NCBI RefSeq assembly: GCF_017654315.1
Contig: NZ_CP072203.1
Location: forward strand, 5,022,001 to 5,086,000
Source: Gordonia polyisoprenivorans
GTDB taxonomy: Bacteria; Actinomycetota; Actinomycetes; Mycobacteriales; Mycobacteriaceae
Length of the DNA stretch: 64,000 nucleotides
Direction: 5' to 3'
The position numbers and the translations under genes were made by a program. The notes beneath the pieces are model-generated. The model had not been told where the DNA came from. It ran no database searches and saw only the letters and a program-made list of their open reading frames with translations. Shown piece by piece: positions 18,270 through 25,920 of this stretch. Each line of letters begins with the position of its first letter. Position 1 is the stretch's first letter.

Positions 18270-19418
18270 CTACCCGGTGATCTCGCTCCCGCCGTTGTGC
18301 AGAGCGTGACGAGCGAGGACTGTGATGAGATCGGTCTGGGTCACGATGCCGACGATGGCCGGCCCGTCGAGCACCGGCACCGCGTCAAAGCCACGTTCGG
18401 CGAGCTGGGGTAGCAACGCGGCGATCGGCGTATCCCGATGTGCCACCGGCAGATCCGTGGTCATGATGTCGATGGCACACACCTCCTGAGCGGCGAATAC
18501 CTCCGGGGTGCCGCGCATAACCGAAGCGGTCGGCGTGAGTCCGGACTCGATGAGATCGATCTGGAACACCACTCCCTCGTACGCGCCGTCGGCGCCGACG
18601 ACCGGTAGCGAGGTGAATCCGTGCTCACCGAAGAGGTGCGCGAGTTCCGCGCGCCCGGTCCGGGGAGCGACCGTCACGAGGTCCCGGGACATCACCGACG
18701 CCACCTCCACCGGGCCGGTGACGTGCCCGGCCGCCTGCAGTTCGGCGGCTCCGACCAGTCGCGCGAGGTCGGCGACCCCGAGGTTCAGTGACTGCTGATA
18801 GCGCGCCAGGATGTCGGCGAGTTCGTCCTCACGGAGTCCCACCCGTTCGGCGGGGTCGGCAACCGGATCGAACTGCCGGAACGGGTAGCGACGCCCGGTG
18901 AGCCGACCGAATGCCACGGCGGTCACCACCAGCAGCACGGCGCCGACGGCGACCGGTGCCAGGGCGAAACGGAATCCGAGCTCACGCACGGTGTCGGGCG
19001 CCAGAGCCGCACTCATCGCCACCGCACCCGCAGGCGGATGCACTGCCCGACACAGGATCATCGCCGCGACGGCCGCCCCGACCGCCAACGCCACCCGTAC
19101 CGTGGGCTCGTCGACGACGAGCGTGATCCCGACGCCGACCACCGCCGAGACGACGCTGCCGACGACGACTGCCCACGGCTGGGCAAGTGGGCTGTTGGGC
19201 GCGGCGAACACGAGCACCGTCGTCGCACCGAACGGCGCGATGAGATACATCCCGAGGTGCAGATCCACCCCGGAGGACAGCATCACGACGCCGAGCACGC
19301 CGAGACCGAGACACGATCCGAGCCCTGCGCGCAGCGCCTCACGCGGCGAACCCGCGCCGGTCGGCGGCCCGAGCCCGTGCGCAGCTCGCCCGAGGGCACC
19401 GGTGATCCTCGACAGCAT
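18270..19418 (-). CDS. HPP family membrane protein with CBS-domain pair
   Basis: The 382-aa protein starts at ATG 19418. The N-terminal 180 residues hold four or five hydrophobic segments and the family signature CRAVHPPAGAVAMSAAL. After a linker (YQQSLNLGVADLARLVGAAEL) come two CBS motifs: VMSRDLVTVAPRTGRAELAHLFGEHGFTSLPVVGADG and IMTTDLPVAHRDTPIAALLPQLAERGFDAVPVLDG. HPP proteins are proposed nitrite or small-anion transporters; CBS pairs bind adenosyl ligands and gate activity. It lies opposite to the regulator upstream and is divergent from the aldehyde dehydrogenase, so it may be unrelated to the dehydrogenase pathway. Confidence 0.88.
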   Translation of the reverse strand: MLSRITGALGRAAHGLGPPTGAGSPREALRAGLGSCLGLGVLGVVMLSSGVDLHLGMYLIAPFGATTVLVFAAPNSPLAQPWAVVVGSVVSAVVGVGITLVVDEPTVRVALAVGAAVAAMILCRAVHPPAGAVAMSAALAPDTVRELGFRFALAPVAVGAVLLVVTAVAFGRLTGRRYPFRQFDPVADPAERVGLREDELADILARYQQSLNLGVADLARLVGAAELQAAGHVTGPVEVASVMSRDLVTVAPRTGRAELAHLFGEHGFTSLPVVGADGAYEGVVFQIDLIESGLTPTASVMRGTPEVFAAQEVCAIDIMTTDLPVAHRDTPIAALLPQLAERGFDAVPVLDGPAIVGIVTQTDLITVLARHALHNGGSEITG

Positions 19419-19495
19419 CGTCGACCTCCGCCGGATGAGGTGAATGTGACCTCATCACGCTAGGTCAACGGCTCTCCGGCGCCGAGGTCGGCACC

Positions 19496-19524
19496 TGTAC
19501 AGCACGGTGTTCAGTTTCTGTACA
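19496..19524. promoter_or_regulatory. Paired TGTACA palindromes upstream of the aldehyde dehydrogenase
   Basis: Two copies of the palindrome TGTACA (19496-19501 and 19519-19524) are 23 bp apart, about two helical turns, and both are preceded by C. They lie about 130-155 bp upstream of the aldehyde dehydrogenase start in the divergent gap. That spacing fits activator sites for an AcoR-like regulator such as the one encoded at 16575; this match is inferred. Confidence 0.45.
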
Positions 19525-19651
19525 TCTCGCTCGACCCATGCGGTGGCAGAAATAGAAGCAGGACCGAATATGACCCCCGTCACAAATGATCGTCATTGAT
19601 GACACCGCCATGTTCGCCCCTTCCTCACCACTGAGTCGAGCAGGAGACCTC

Positions 19652-21148
19652 ATGACCGCCGTCGCAACCGACCTCCTCCCCCGGATACGGGATTTCATCT
19701 CGTCGGAGAAGAAGATGCTGATCGGGGGTGACTGGGTGTCGGCGGAGTCCGGGCAAACGTTCGAGACCATCGATCCCGCCACCGCCCGCCCCATCACCAG
19801 CGTCGCCCACGGCGGTGCCGCCGACATCGACCGTGCGGTGCGCGCGGCCCGTGCCGCGTTCGACGAGGGCGCGTGGGTCCGGATGAAGCCCAACGAGCGG
19901 GAACGTCTGCTGTGGCGGGTGGGTGACATCCTCACCGAACGCGCCGAGGAATTCGGCCAGCTCGAGGCACTCGACAACGGCAAGGCCGCGACCATCGCGA
20001 CCGCCGTCGACACCAACTGGTCGGCCGACATCTTCCGCTACAACGCGGGTCTGGCCACCAAGATCACCGGCTCGACCGTGAACGTGTCGATGCCGTTCGT
20101 CCCGGGCGGCGAGTTCCACGCGTACACGCTGCGCGAGCCGGTCGGGGTCTGCGGACTCATCGTGCCGTGGAACTTCCCGCTGCTCATGGCGGCGTTCAAG
20201 CTGGCACCCGCACTCGCCGCCGGTAACACCGTGATCCTCAAGCCGGCCGAGCAGACCCCGCTCACCGCCCTGCTGCTCGGTGAGGTCTTCCAGGAGGCGG
20301 GCTTCCCGCCCGGCGTGGTCAACATCGTCACCGGCTTCGGCGATGCGGGCGCGGCACTCTCGGCGCACGACGACGTCGACAAGATCGCCTTCACCGGTTC
20401 GACCGAGGTCGGCAAGAAGATCGTCGACGCCGCCAAGGGCAACCTGAAGAAGGTATCGTTGGAACTCGGCGGCAAGAGCCCCAACATCGTGTTCGCCGAC
20501 GCCGACTTCGAGAAGGCCGTCGCCGGGTCGGTGGCCGCGTGGATGTTCAATCACGGCCAATGCTGCGTCGCCGGTACCCGCCTGTTCGTCGAGCGCCCCA
20601 TCTTCGACGACTTCACCGCCGCCGTTGCCGAGGCCGCCTCGCAGGCCAAGATCGGACCGGGTCTGGACCCCACCACCGAGCTCGGACCGCTGGTCAGCCA
20701 GGAGCAGTTCGATCGCGTCTCCGGATATCTCGCGGCCGGTCTCGCCGACGGAGCTCGCGCCCTGACCGGCGGAAAGCGTTGGGGCAATGAGGGTTTCTTC
20801 ATCGAGCCGACCGTCTTCGTCGACGTCGAACCGGACTTCTCGATCGTGCGCGAGGAGATCTTCGGCCCCGTCGTCGCCGCCCTGCCCTTCGACGCCGACA
20901 CCGGCGTTGCCGCGGCGGCCAACGATTCCATCTACGGTCTGGCCGCCGGGATCTGGACCCAGGACCTGTCCAAGGCCCACAAGACCGCCCGGGCGATCAA
21001 AGCCGGCTCGGTGTGGGTGAACCAGTACAACGGCTTCGACACCGCGATGCCGTTCGGCGGCTACAAGCAGTCCGGGTGGGGCCGCGAGCTCGGCGGCTCG
21101 GCGATCGATCTGTACACGCAGACCAAGGCCGTCAACGTCGCTCTCTGA
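19652..21148 (+). CDS. NAD-dependent aldehyde dehydrogenase
   Basis: ATG 19652 with AGGAGA upstream gives 498 aa, a standard ALDH length. Motifs are VGVCGLIVPWNFPLLMA, the Rossmann FTGSTEVGKKI, the general-base segment LELGGKSPNIVF (Glu), the catalytic Cys in FNHGQCCVAGTRLFV, and EEIFGPVVAALPF. It oxidises an aldehyde to the acid in the cytoplasm. The downstream NDMA-type alcohol dehydrogenase (49-bp gap) and the upstream AcoR-like regulator suggest a two-step alcohol-to-acid route. The overall sequence resembles phenylacetaldehyde/betaine-type ALDHs, but substrate cannot be read from sequence. Confidence 0.93.
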   Translation: MTAVATDLLPRIRDFISSEKKMLIGGDWVSAESGQTFETIDPATARPITSVAHGGAADIDRAVRAARAAFDEGAWVRMKPNERERLLWRVGDILTERAEEFGQLEALDNGKAATIATAVDTNWSADIFRYNAGLATKITGSTVNVSMPFVPGGEFHAYTLREPVGVCGLIVPWNFPLLMAAFKLAPALAAGNTVILKPAEQTPLTALLLGEVFQEAGFPPGVVNIVTGFGDAGAALSAHDDVDKIAFTGSTEVGKKIVDAAKGNLKKVSLELGGKSPNIVFADADFEKAVAGSVAAWMFNHGQCCVAGTRLFVERPIFDDFTAAVAEAASQAKIGPGLDPTTELGPLVSQEQFDRVSGYLAAGLADGARALTGGKRWGNEGFFIEPTVFVDVEPDFSIVREEIFGPVVAALPFDADTGVAAAANDSIYGLAAGIWTQDLSKAHKTARAIKAGSVWVNQYNGFDTAMPFGGYKQSGWGRELGGSAIDLYTQTKAVNVAL

Positions 21149-21197
21149 CAACAGCTTTCCCTCCCCATCAATTTCATCACTCACATAGGAGTAGTCG

Positions 21198-22316
21198 ATG
21201 ACCATCACCACCAAGGCCGCCGTCCTCACCGGCCCGGGCAAGCCCTTCGAACTCGTCGAACTCGACCTCGATGAGCCCCGCGAGGGTGAGGTACTCATCA
21301 AGTACACCGCCGCGGGACTGTGCCATTCCGACCTGCACCTGACCGATGGCGACCTACCGCCGCGCTATCCGATCGTGGGCGGTCACGAGGGTTCGGGCAT
21401 CATCGAGGCGGTCGGCCCCGGTGTCACCAAGGTCAAGGTCGGCGACCACGTGGTCTGCAGCTTCATCCCGAACTGCGGCACCTGCCGCTACTGTTCGACC
21501 GGCCGGCAGAACCTCTGCGACATGGGCGCCACCATCCTGGAGGGCTCCATGCCCGACGGATCGTTCCGATTCCATTCCGGCAAGGATGATTTCGGTGCGA
21601 TGTGCATGCTCGGCACCTTCTCCGAGCGGGCCACCATCAGCCAGCACTCGGTGGTCAAGGTCGACGACTGGCTGCCGTTGGAGAAGGCGGTCCTCGTCGG
21701 CTGCGGCGTCCCGTCGGGCTGGGGCACCTCGGTCTACGCGGGCGGGGTACGCGCCGGCGACACCGTCGTCATCTACGGCATCGGCGGCCTGGGCATCAAC
21801 GCCGTGCAGGGTGCGGTCTCGGCCGGCGCCAAGTATGTCGTCGTCGTCGATCCGGTTGCGCTGAAGCGGGATACGGCCATCAAGTTCGGGGCGACGCATG
21901 CCTTCGCCGACGCCGAGGAGGCCGCGGCCAAGGTCAATGAGCTGACCTGGGGCCAGGGCGCCGATCAGGCTCTGATCCTCGTCGGCACCGTCGACGAACA
22001 GGTCGTCTCGAGTGCGACCGCGGTCATCGGCAAGGGCGGCACGGTGGTCATCACCGGACTGGCCGACCCCACCAAGCTGACCGTGCACGTCTCCGGCACC
22101 GACCTGACGCTGAATCAGAAGACCATCAAGGGAACTCTGTTCGGCTCGGCCAACCCGCAGTACGACATCGTCAAACTGCTGCGCCTCTACGACGCCGGTC
22201 AGCTCAAACTCGACGAACTGATCACCACCACCTACACGCTTGATCAGGTCAACGAGGGCTACCAGGATCTTCGCGACGGCAAGAACATTCGCGGAGTGAT
22301 CATCCACGACAGCTGA
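21198..22316 (+). CDS. NDMA-dependent (nicotinoprotein) alcohol dehydrogenase
   Basis: The 372-aa zinc enzyme has catalytic-zinc ligands in GLCHSDLHL and GGHEGSGII, and structural-zinc cysteines in IPNCGTCRYCSTGRQNLC. The nucleotide fold is IYGIGGLGINAVQGA. The extended class III-like architecture and the segment ATILEGSMPDGSFRFH mark the NDMA-dependent alcohol dehydrogenase family. Members hold NAD(H) tightly and pass electrons to another carrier, in actinobacteria proposed to be mycofactocin. No mycofactocin genes lie in this window. It follows the aldehyde dehydrogenase by 49 bp and ends at a strong terminator. Confidence 0.9.
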   Translation: MTITTKAAVLTGPGKPFELVELDLDEPREGEVLIKYTAAGLCHSDLHLTDGDLPPRYPIVGGHEGSGIIEAVGPGVTKVKVGDHVVCSFIPNCGTCRYCSTGRQNLCDMGATILEGSMPDGSFRFHSGKDDFGAMCMLGTFSERATISQHSVVKVDDWLPLEKAVLVGCGVPSGWGTSVYAGGVRAGDTVVIYGIGGLGINAVQGAVSAGAKYVVVVDPVALKRDTAIKFGATHAFADAEEAAAKVNELTWGQGADQALILVGTVDEQVVSSATAVIGKGGTVVITGLADPTKLTVHVSGTDLTLNQKTIKGTLFGSANPQYDIVKLLRLYDAGQLKLDELITTTYTLDQVNEGYQDLRDGKNIRGVIIHDS

Positions 22317-22337
22317 GCAATTCGACGTCCATCGACC

Positions 22338-22380
22338 CGACCCGGACGCACCACGCCCCCGCTGGTGCGTCCGGGTCGTT
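22338..22380 (+). terminator. Intrinsic terminator after the alcohol dehydrogenase
   Basis: A perfect 16-bp stem joins CGACCCGGACGCACCA (22338-22353), a 9-nt loop, and its complement at 22363-22378, followed by TT. It closes the aldehyde/alcohol dehydrogenase operon. Confidence 0.9.
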
Positions 22381-22419
22381 CCATGTCGGTGATCGCCGAG
22401 ACGTGGGTACGCTGATCGC

Positions 22420-23211
22420 GTGATCAGTCCGGGAACACTCGCCGCGGTGCGCGCCGAGCTCGGGAGAATCCGGACCAATCCGACCGACACCTTGCTGATG
22501 CTCGCCTTCAACTCGGCGATGGTGTTCGTCCTGTGGTTCGCGCTCCCGCGAACCTGGTTCTTCACCTTCACCGGCCCCGAGGGCCTTCCGTACGCACTCG
22601 CCGGCTGGATGTACGCCGACGTGTGCGCCACCAACGTGCTCGCTCCCGACCGCGAGCGGGTGTTGTCGAGCCTCGACGACCCGCGTGCCTTCGCCGAACT
22701 GTTGCGCTCCAAGGCCCTCGGGTTGTGGCTTCTGGTCGGACCGGCGTGCGCGACGCTCGCGATCATCATCTCGCTGGTGGGTAACCGCAGTTGGGTGTTC
22801 ACCACCGAGGTGGTCCTCGCCGTCGCCGTCGTTCCCCTCGGAGCGTTGGCCATGACGAGCCTGGTGGGAATCATGTTCCCCTACCATCTGCGGTCGCTGC
22901 GCTGGCGATGGGAACACCGCAGGCAATTCAAACAGGTCATCCTGCGGTGGCTCGTCCTGCTGGTCCTGCCCTACACACTGTATCCGGTGGCCTTCGGATT
23001 GATCGTTGCACTGCCGGTGACGATCTGGCGTCTGTCCCGACGTCTCGGATGGGACCGCGATCTGTCCACCGTCGATTTCCTCGTCTGCGTAGCGATGGCC
23101 GTGATCATCACCGCGCTGAGGTGGACTCTGGCGCATCGCTTCGCGGTGAGCTGGGTTCGCCGCCACCGCGAGCGGGTGCGCGAGTACCTGCTCGACGTCG
23201 AGCGGGGCTGA
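22420..23211 (+). CDS. Polytopic membrane protein of unknown function
   Basis: A GTG at 22420 opens a 263-aa protein that I cannot assign to a named family. It has about five hydrophobic segments: MLAFNSAMVFVLWFAL, LGLWLLVGPACATLAIIISLV, VVLAVAVVPLGALAMTSLVGIM, LVLLVLPYTLYPVAFGLIVAL and VDFLVCVAMAVIITALRW. A basic cytoplasmic C-terminus (RRHRERVREYLLDVERG) follows. The pattern around RVLSSLDDPRAFAELLRSKALG recalls permease-like components of ABC exporters, but no firm motif supports that. It is convergent with the TetR gene, with a 21-bp repeat array in between. Confidence 0.8.
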   Translation: MISPGTLAAVRAELGRIRTNPTDTLLMLAFNSAMVFVLWFALPRTWFFTFTGPEGLPYALAGWMYADVCATNVLAPDRERVLSSLDDPRAFAELLRSKALGLWLLVGPACATLAIIISLVGNRSWVFTTEVVLAVAVVPLGALAMTSLVGIMFPYHLRSLRWRWEHRRQFKQVILRWLVLLVLPYTLYPVAFGLIVALPVTIWRLSRRLGWDRDLSTVDFLVCVAMAVIITALRWTLAHRFAVSWVRRHRERVREYLLDVERG

Positions 23212-23214
23212 GCC

Positions 23215-23277
23215 CGGTCGACGGTTTTGAGCGCCCGGTCGGCGGTTTTGAGCGCCCGGTTGGCGGATTCAGGCGGG
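23215..23277. repeat. Three tandem 21-bp repeats
   Basis: Three units of 21 bp begin at 23215, 23236 and 23257. The first two read CGGT(C)G(A/G)CGGTTTTGAGCGCC; the third is degenerate. Read on the minus strand the unit begins GGCGCTC. The array lies between convergent genes and runs into the TetR C-terminal codons. Confidence 0.85.
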
Positions 23278-23892
23278 GGTTCGCAGGGTCGCCGACACCA
23301 TCTCGGTCCATGCGGCCACGACCTGCGCGCGTCGTGCGGAGTCGTCGGAGAGGGTGTCGGCCAGACCGAGACCGCGGGCGAGGTCGAGGGTGACCTGCGC
23401 GATCCGGTGCACCCGCGGATCGGTGCCGGTGGGATCGAGCATCGAGGTGGTCATGCGGTGCGCCGCGTGGGCGAACTTGTCCTCCATCGGCAGGATCAGT
23501 CGACGCAGTGCCGGGTCGGACGCGGCAGCGGCCCACACCTGCAGGGCCGCCTTGAACACCGTGCCGGTATACAGTTCGACGGCACGGTCGATCGCGGCGG
23601 CCACCCGCGCGTCTCCCTCCGGCAGTTCGGCTTTGGCCGCCGACGCCGATTCGGTCATGTCCTCGAAGATCTCCTCGAGCGCGGCGGTGATCAATGCCTC
23701 CCGCGTCGGGAAGTGGTGTTGCGCCGCGCCCCGGGACACCCCGGCGCGCTCGGCCACCGCTGCCACCGTTGCCGCCGACCACCCGTCGCGTGCCAGCGCG
23801 TCGATGGTCGCGTCGAGGAGCCGTTCCCGGGTCAGCCTCGAGCGCTCCTGTTGCGGTTCGCGCGGACCGGCCGCACGTGCCCCCGAGGTCAC
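23269..23892 (-). CDS. TetR family regulator of the acyl-CoA catabolic operon
   Basis: The 207-aa product starts at GTG 23892, overlapping the enoyl-CoA hydratase stop as GTGA. The N-terminal helix-turn-helix is RERLLDATIDALARDGWSAATVAAVAERAGVSRGAAQHHFPTREAL in layout (about residues 20-65), followed by a helical ligand domain. Being the last gene of the branched-chain/isoprenoid acyl-CoA operon, it likely binds an acyl-CoA intermediate and represses the whole unit, as TetR members AtuR and PaaR do in other systems. A 5-bp-arm inverted repeat at 33443-33460, near the first gene, is a candidate operator. The last codons overlap the repeat array. Confidence 0.85.
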   Translation of the reverse strand: MTSGARAAGPREPQQERSRLTRERLLDATIDALARDGWSAATVAAVAERAGVSRGAAQHHFPTREALITAALEEIFEDMTESASAAKAELPEGDARVAAAIDRAVELYTGTVFKAALQVWAAAASDPALRRLILPMEDKFAHAAHRMTTSMLDPTGTDPRVHRIAQVTLDLARGLGLADTLSDDSARRAQVVAAWTEMVSATLRTPA

Positions 23893-24701
23893 GGTGCCAG
23901 GCCCGCGGTGAGATCCCATGCGGGACGCCGTTTCGACAGGAACGCCGTCATTCCCTCGCGCGCCTCGTCACTGCCGAACAACGCCGCCGATTCGGCCGCC
24001 CGTCGCTGTGCGTCGCGATCGAAGGCCGCCAGTATCGGCGCCGTGGTGAGTTCCTTCGACGCGGCCAGTCCTTGCGGCGAGGCCTTGCCGATACCTCTCA
24101 GCACGGCGCCGAGCGTGGCGTCGAGGTCGTCGACACCGTTGTGCGCCTGCGTGATCAGTCCGATGCGTTCGGCGACGGCGGCGTCGAACGTCTCACCGGT
24201 GAGGTAGTAGCGGCCCGAGGACCGTGCGGTCATCTTCGGCAGCAGCACCACCGAGATCACCGACGGCGCCAAACCCAGCCGCGCTTCGGTGAGCGCGAAA
24301 CTGCATGCGGGACCGGCGAACACCATGTCACAGGCGCCGATCAGCCCGAGCCCGCCGGCCCGCACGTGCCCGTCGATGCGGGCGATGACCGGTTTACGCA
24401 GTTCCAGGATCGTCCGGAGTACCCCGAGCATCGCCTCGGTCCCGGCCGCCGACGCCTCTTCCACACTCGTACCGCGAGCCAGCGCCTCGCCGAGATCGGC
24501 TCCGGCACAGAACGTGTTGCCGGTGTGGGTGAGCACCACCGCGCGTACGCCGGGGTCGCCCCCGGCGTGGACGAGCCCGTCGAGGAGCTGGGCGACGAGG
24601 GCGGTGCCCAGGGCGTTACGGTTCGCCGGCGAGTCCAGGGTGAGGGTGGCGATGCCGTCCTCGATCACGCGGTGGACGACTTCGGTCTGCTGCTCGGTCA
24701 C
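23889..24701 (-). CDS. Enoyl-CoA hydratase / methylglutaconyl-CoA hydratase-type crotonase
   Basis: This 270-aa crotonase has the oxyanion-hole segments NTFCAGADLGEA (about 65-75) and HVRAGGLGLIGACDMVFA (about 112-130), with ARLGLAPSVISVVLLPKM after. It should hydrate an alpha,beta-unsaturated acyl-CoA. In leucine (liu) or acyclic terpene (atu) pathways a crotonase hydrates the product of the biotin carboxylase, and here the same operon encodes such a carboxylase. It lies 61 bp after the first acyl-CoA dehydrogenase and overlaps the TetR start. Confidence 0.88.
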   Translation of the reverse strand: MTEQQTEVVHRVIEDGIATLTLDSPANRNALGTALVAQLLDGLVHAGGDPGVRAVVLTHTGNTFCAGADLGEALARGTSVEEASAAGTEAMLGVLRTILELRKPVIARIDGHVRAGGLGLIGACDMVFAGPACSFALTEARLGLAPSVISVVLLPKMTARSSGRYYLTGETFDAAVAERIGLITQAHNGVDDLDATLGAVLRGIGKASPQGLAASKELTTAPILAAFDRDAQRRAAESAALFGSDEAREGMTAFLSKRRPAWDLTAGLAP

Positions 24702-24762
24702 GTCGGGTCCTTCGTCGGCGGTGTCGGTCGGGGTTCGGTGTCTCGTTCGGGGCGTGTCCGGG

Positions 24763-25920
24763 TCAGTACGACTTGGGCAGACCCAGGCTGGTCTGGGACA
24801 CGAAATTGAGGATCATCTCACGACTGACAGGGGCGATCCGGGCGATCCGGGCCAGCGACAGCATCGGCGCGAGACCGTATTCGGTGGTCAACCCGTTCCC
24901 GCCGAGCGAGTGCACCGCGTGATCGACGATCTTCACACACGCCTCCGCCGCTGCGTACTTCGCCATATTCGCCGGTTCGGCCGCACCCCAGTCATCCCCC
25001 GAGTCGTAGAGCGTGGCGGCCTTCTGCATCATCAGTTTGGCCATCTCCAGCTCGATCTTGCCCTGCGCCAACGGATGTGCGATCGCCTGGTGCGCGCCGA
25101 TGGGGGTTTTCCACACGGTGCGATCGGTGACGTACTCGACCGCCTTGCCCAGCGCGAAACGTCCCATCCCGATCGCCGACGCCGCACCCATGATCCGCTC
25201 CGGGTTCAGCCCGGCGAACAACTGACTCAGGGCGGCGTCCTCGGAGCCGACGAGTGCATCCGAGGGCAGCCGGACGTCGTCGAGGTAGAGCAGGAACTGC
25301 TTCTCCGGGTTCTGCAGTTCCATGTCGATCTGCTTGTACTCGAAGTTGGGTGTGTCGGTCGGCACGATGAACAGCGACGGCTTGAGGTTGCCGGTCTTGG
25401 CGTCGGTGGTGCGTCCGACGATGAGGACCGCCTGTGCCTGGTCGACCCCGGAGATGTAGATCTTGCGACCGTTGAGGATCCAGTCGGAGCCGTCACGGCG
25501 TGCGGTGGTGGTGATGTGGTGCGAGTTGGATCCGGCGTCGGGTTCGGTGATACCGAATGCCATCGTGATCGAGCCGTCCGCCAGGCCCGGCAGCCACCGC
25601 TGCTTCTGTTCGTCGGTGCCGAAGCGGGCGATGACGTTGCCGCAGATGGCCGGTGACACGACGAGCATCAGCAGACCGGTGCCCGCGGCGGCGATCTCCT
25701 CCATCACGATCGACAGCTCGTACATGCCGGCACCGCCGCCGCCGTACTCCTCGGGCAGGTTGACCCCGATGAAACCGAGTTTGCCTGCCTCACGCCACAA
25801 CTCGTCGGTCTTGCGTCCCTCGCGAGCGCACTCCCGGAAGTACTCCTGGCCGTACTTGCCGGCCAGACCGGCGACCGCTGCGCGCAGTTCGGCCCGCTCG
25901 GGGCTTTCGATGAAACTCAT
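24763..25920 (-). CDS. Acyl-CoA dehydrogenase
   Basis: This 385-aa flavoenzyme has FGITEPDAGSNSHH (substrate/FAD contact), the WILNGRKIYISG strand, and the C-terminal HSLGGNGLTTEYGLAPMLSLARI with RIAPVSREMIL. It introduces the first double bond into an acyl-CoA and passes electrons to ETF. ATG 25920 overlaps the carboxylase alpha stop (ATGA). Two different acyl-CoA dehydrogenases in one operon suggest two successive desaturations or two chain types. Exact substrate is unknown. Confidence 0.9.
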   Translation of the reverse strand: MSFIESPERAELRAAVAGLAGKYGQEYFRECAREGRKTDELWREAGKLGFIGVNLPEEYGGGGAGMYELSIVMEEIAAAGTGLLMLVVSPAICGNVIARFGTDEQKQRWLPGLADGSITMAFGITEPDAGSNSHHITTTARRDGSDWILNGRKIYISGVDQAQAVLIVGRTTDAKTGNLKPSLFIVPTDTPNFEYKQIDMELQNPEKQFLLYLDDVRLPSDALVGSEDAALSQLFAGLNPERIMGAASAIGMGRFALGKAVEYVTDRTVWKTPIGAHQAIAHPLAQGKIELEMAKLMMQKAATLYDSGDDWGAAEPANMAKYAAAEACVKIVDHAVHSLGGNGLTTEYGLAPMLSLARIARIAPVSREMILNFVSQTSLGLPKSY

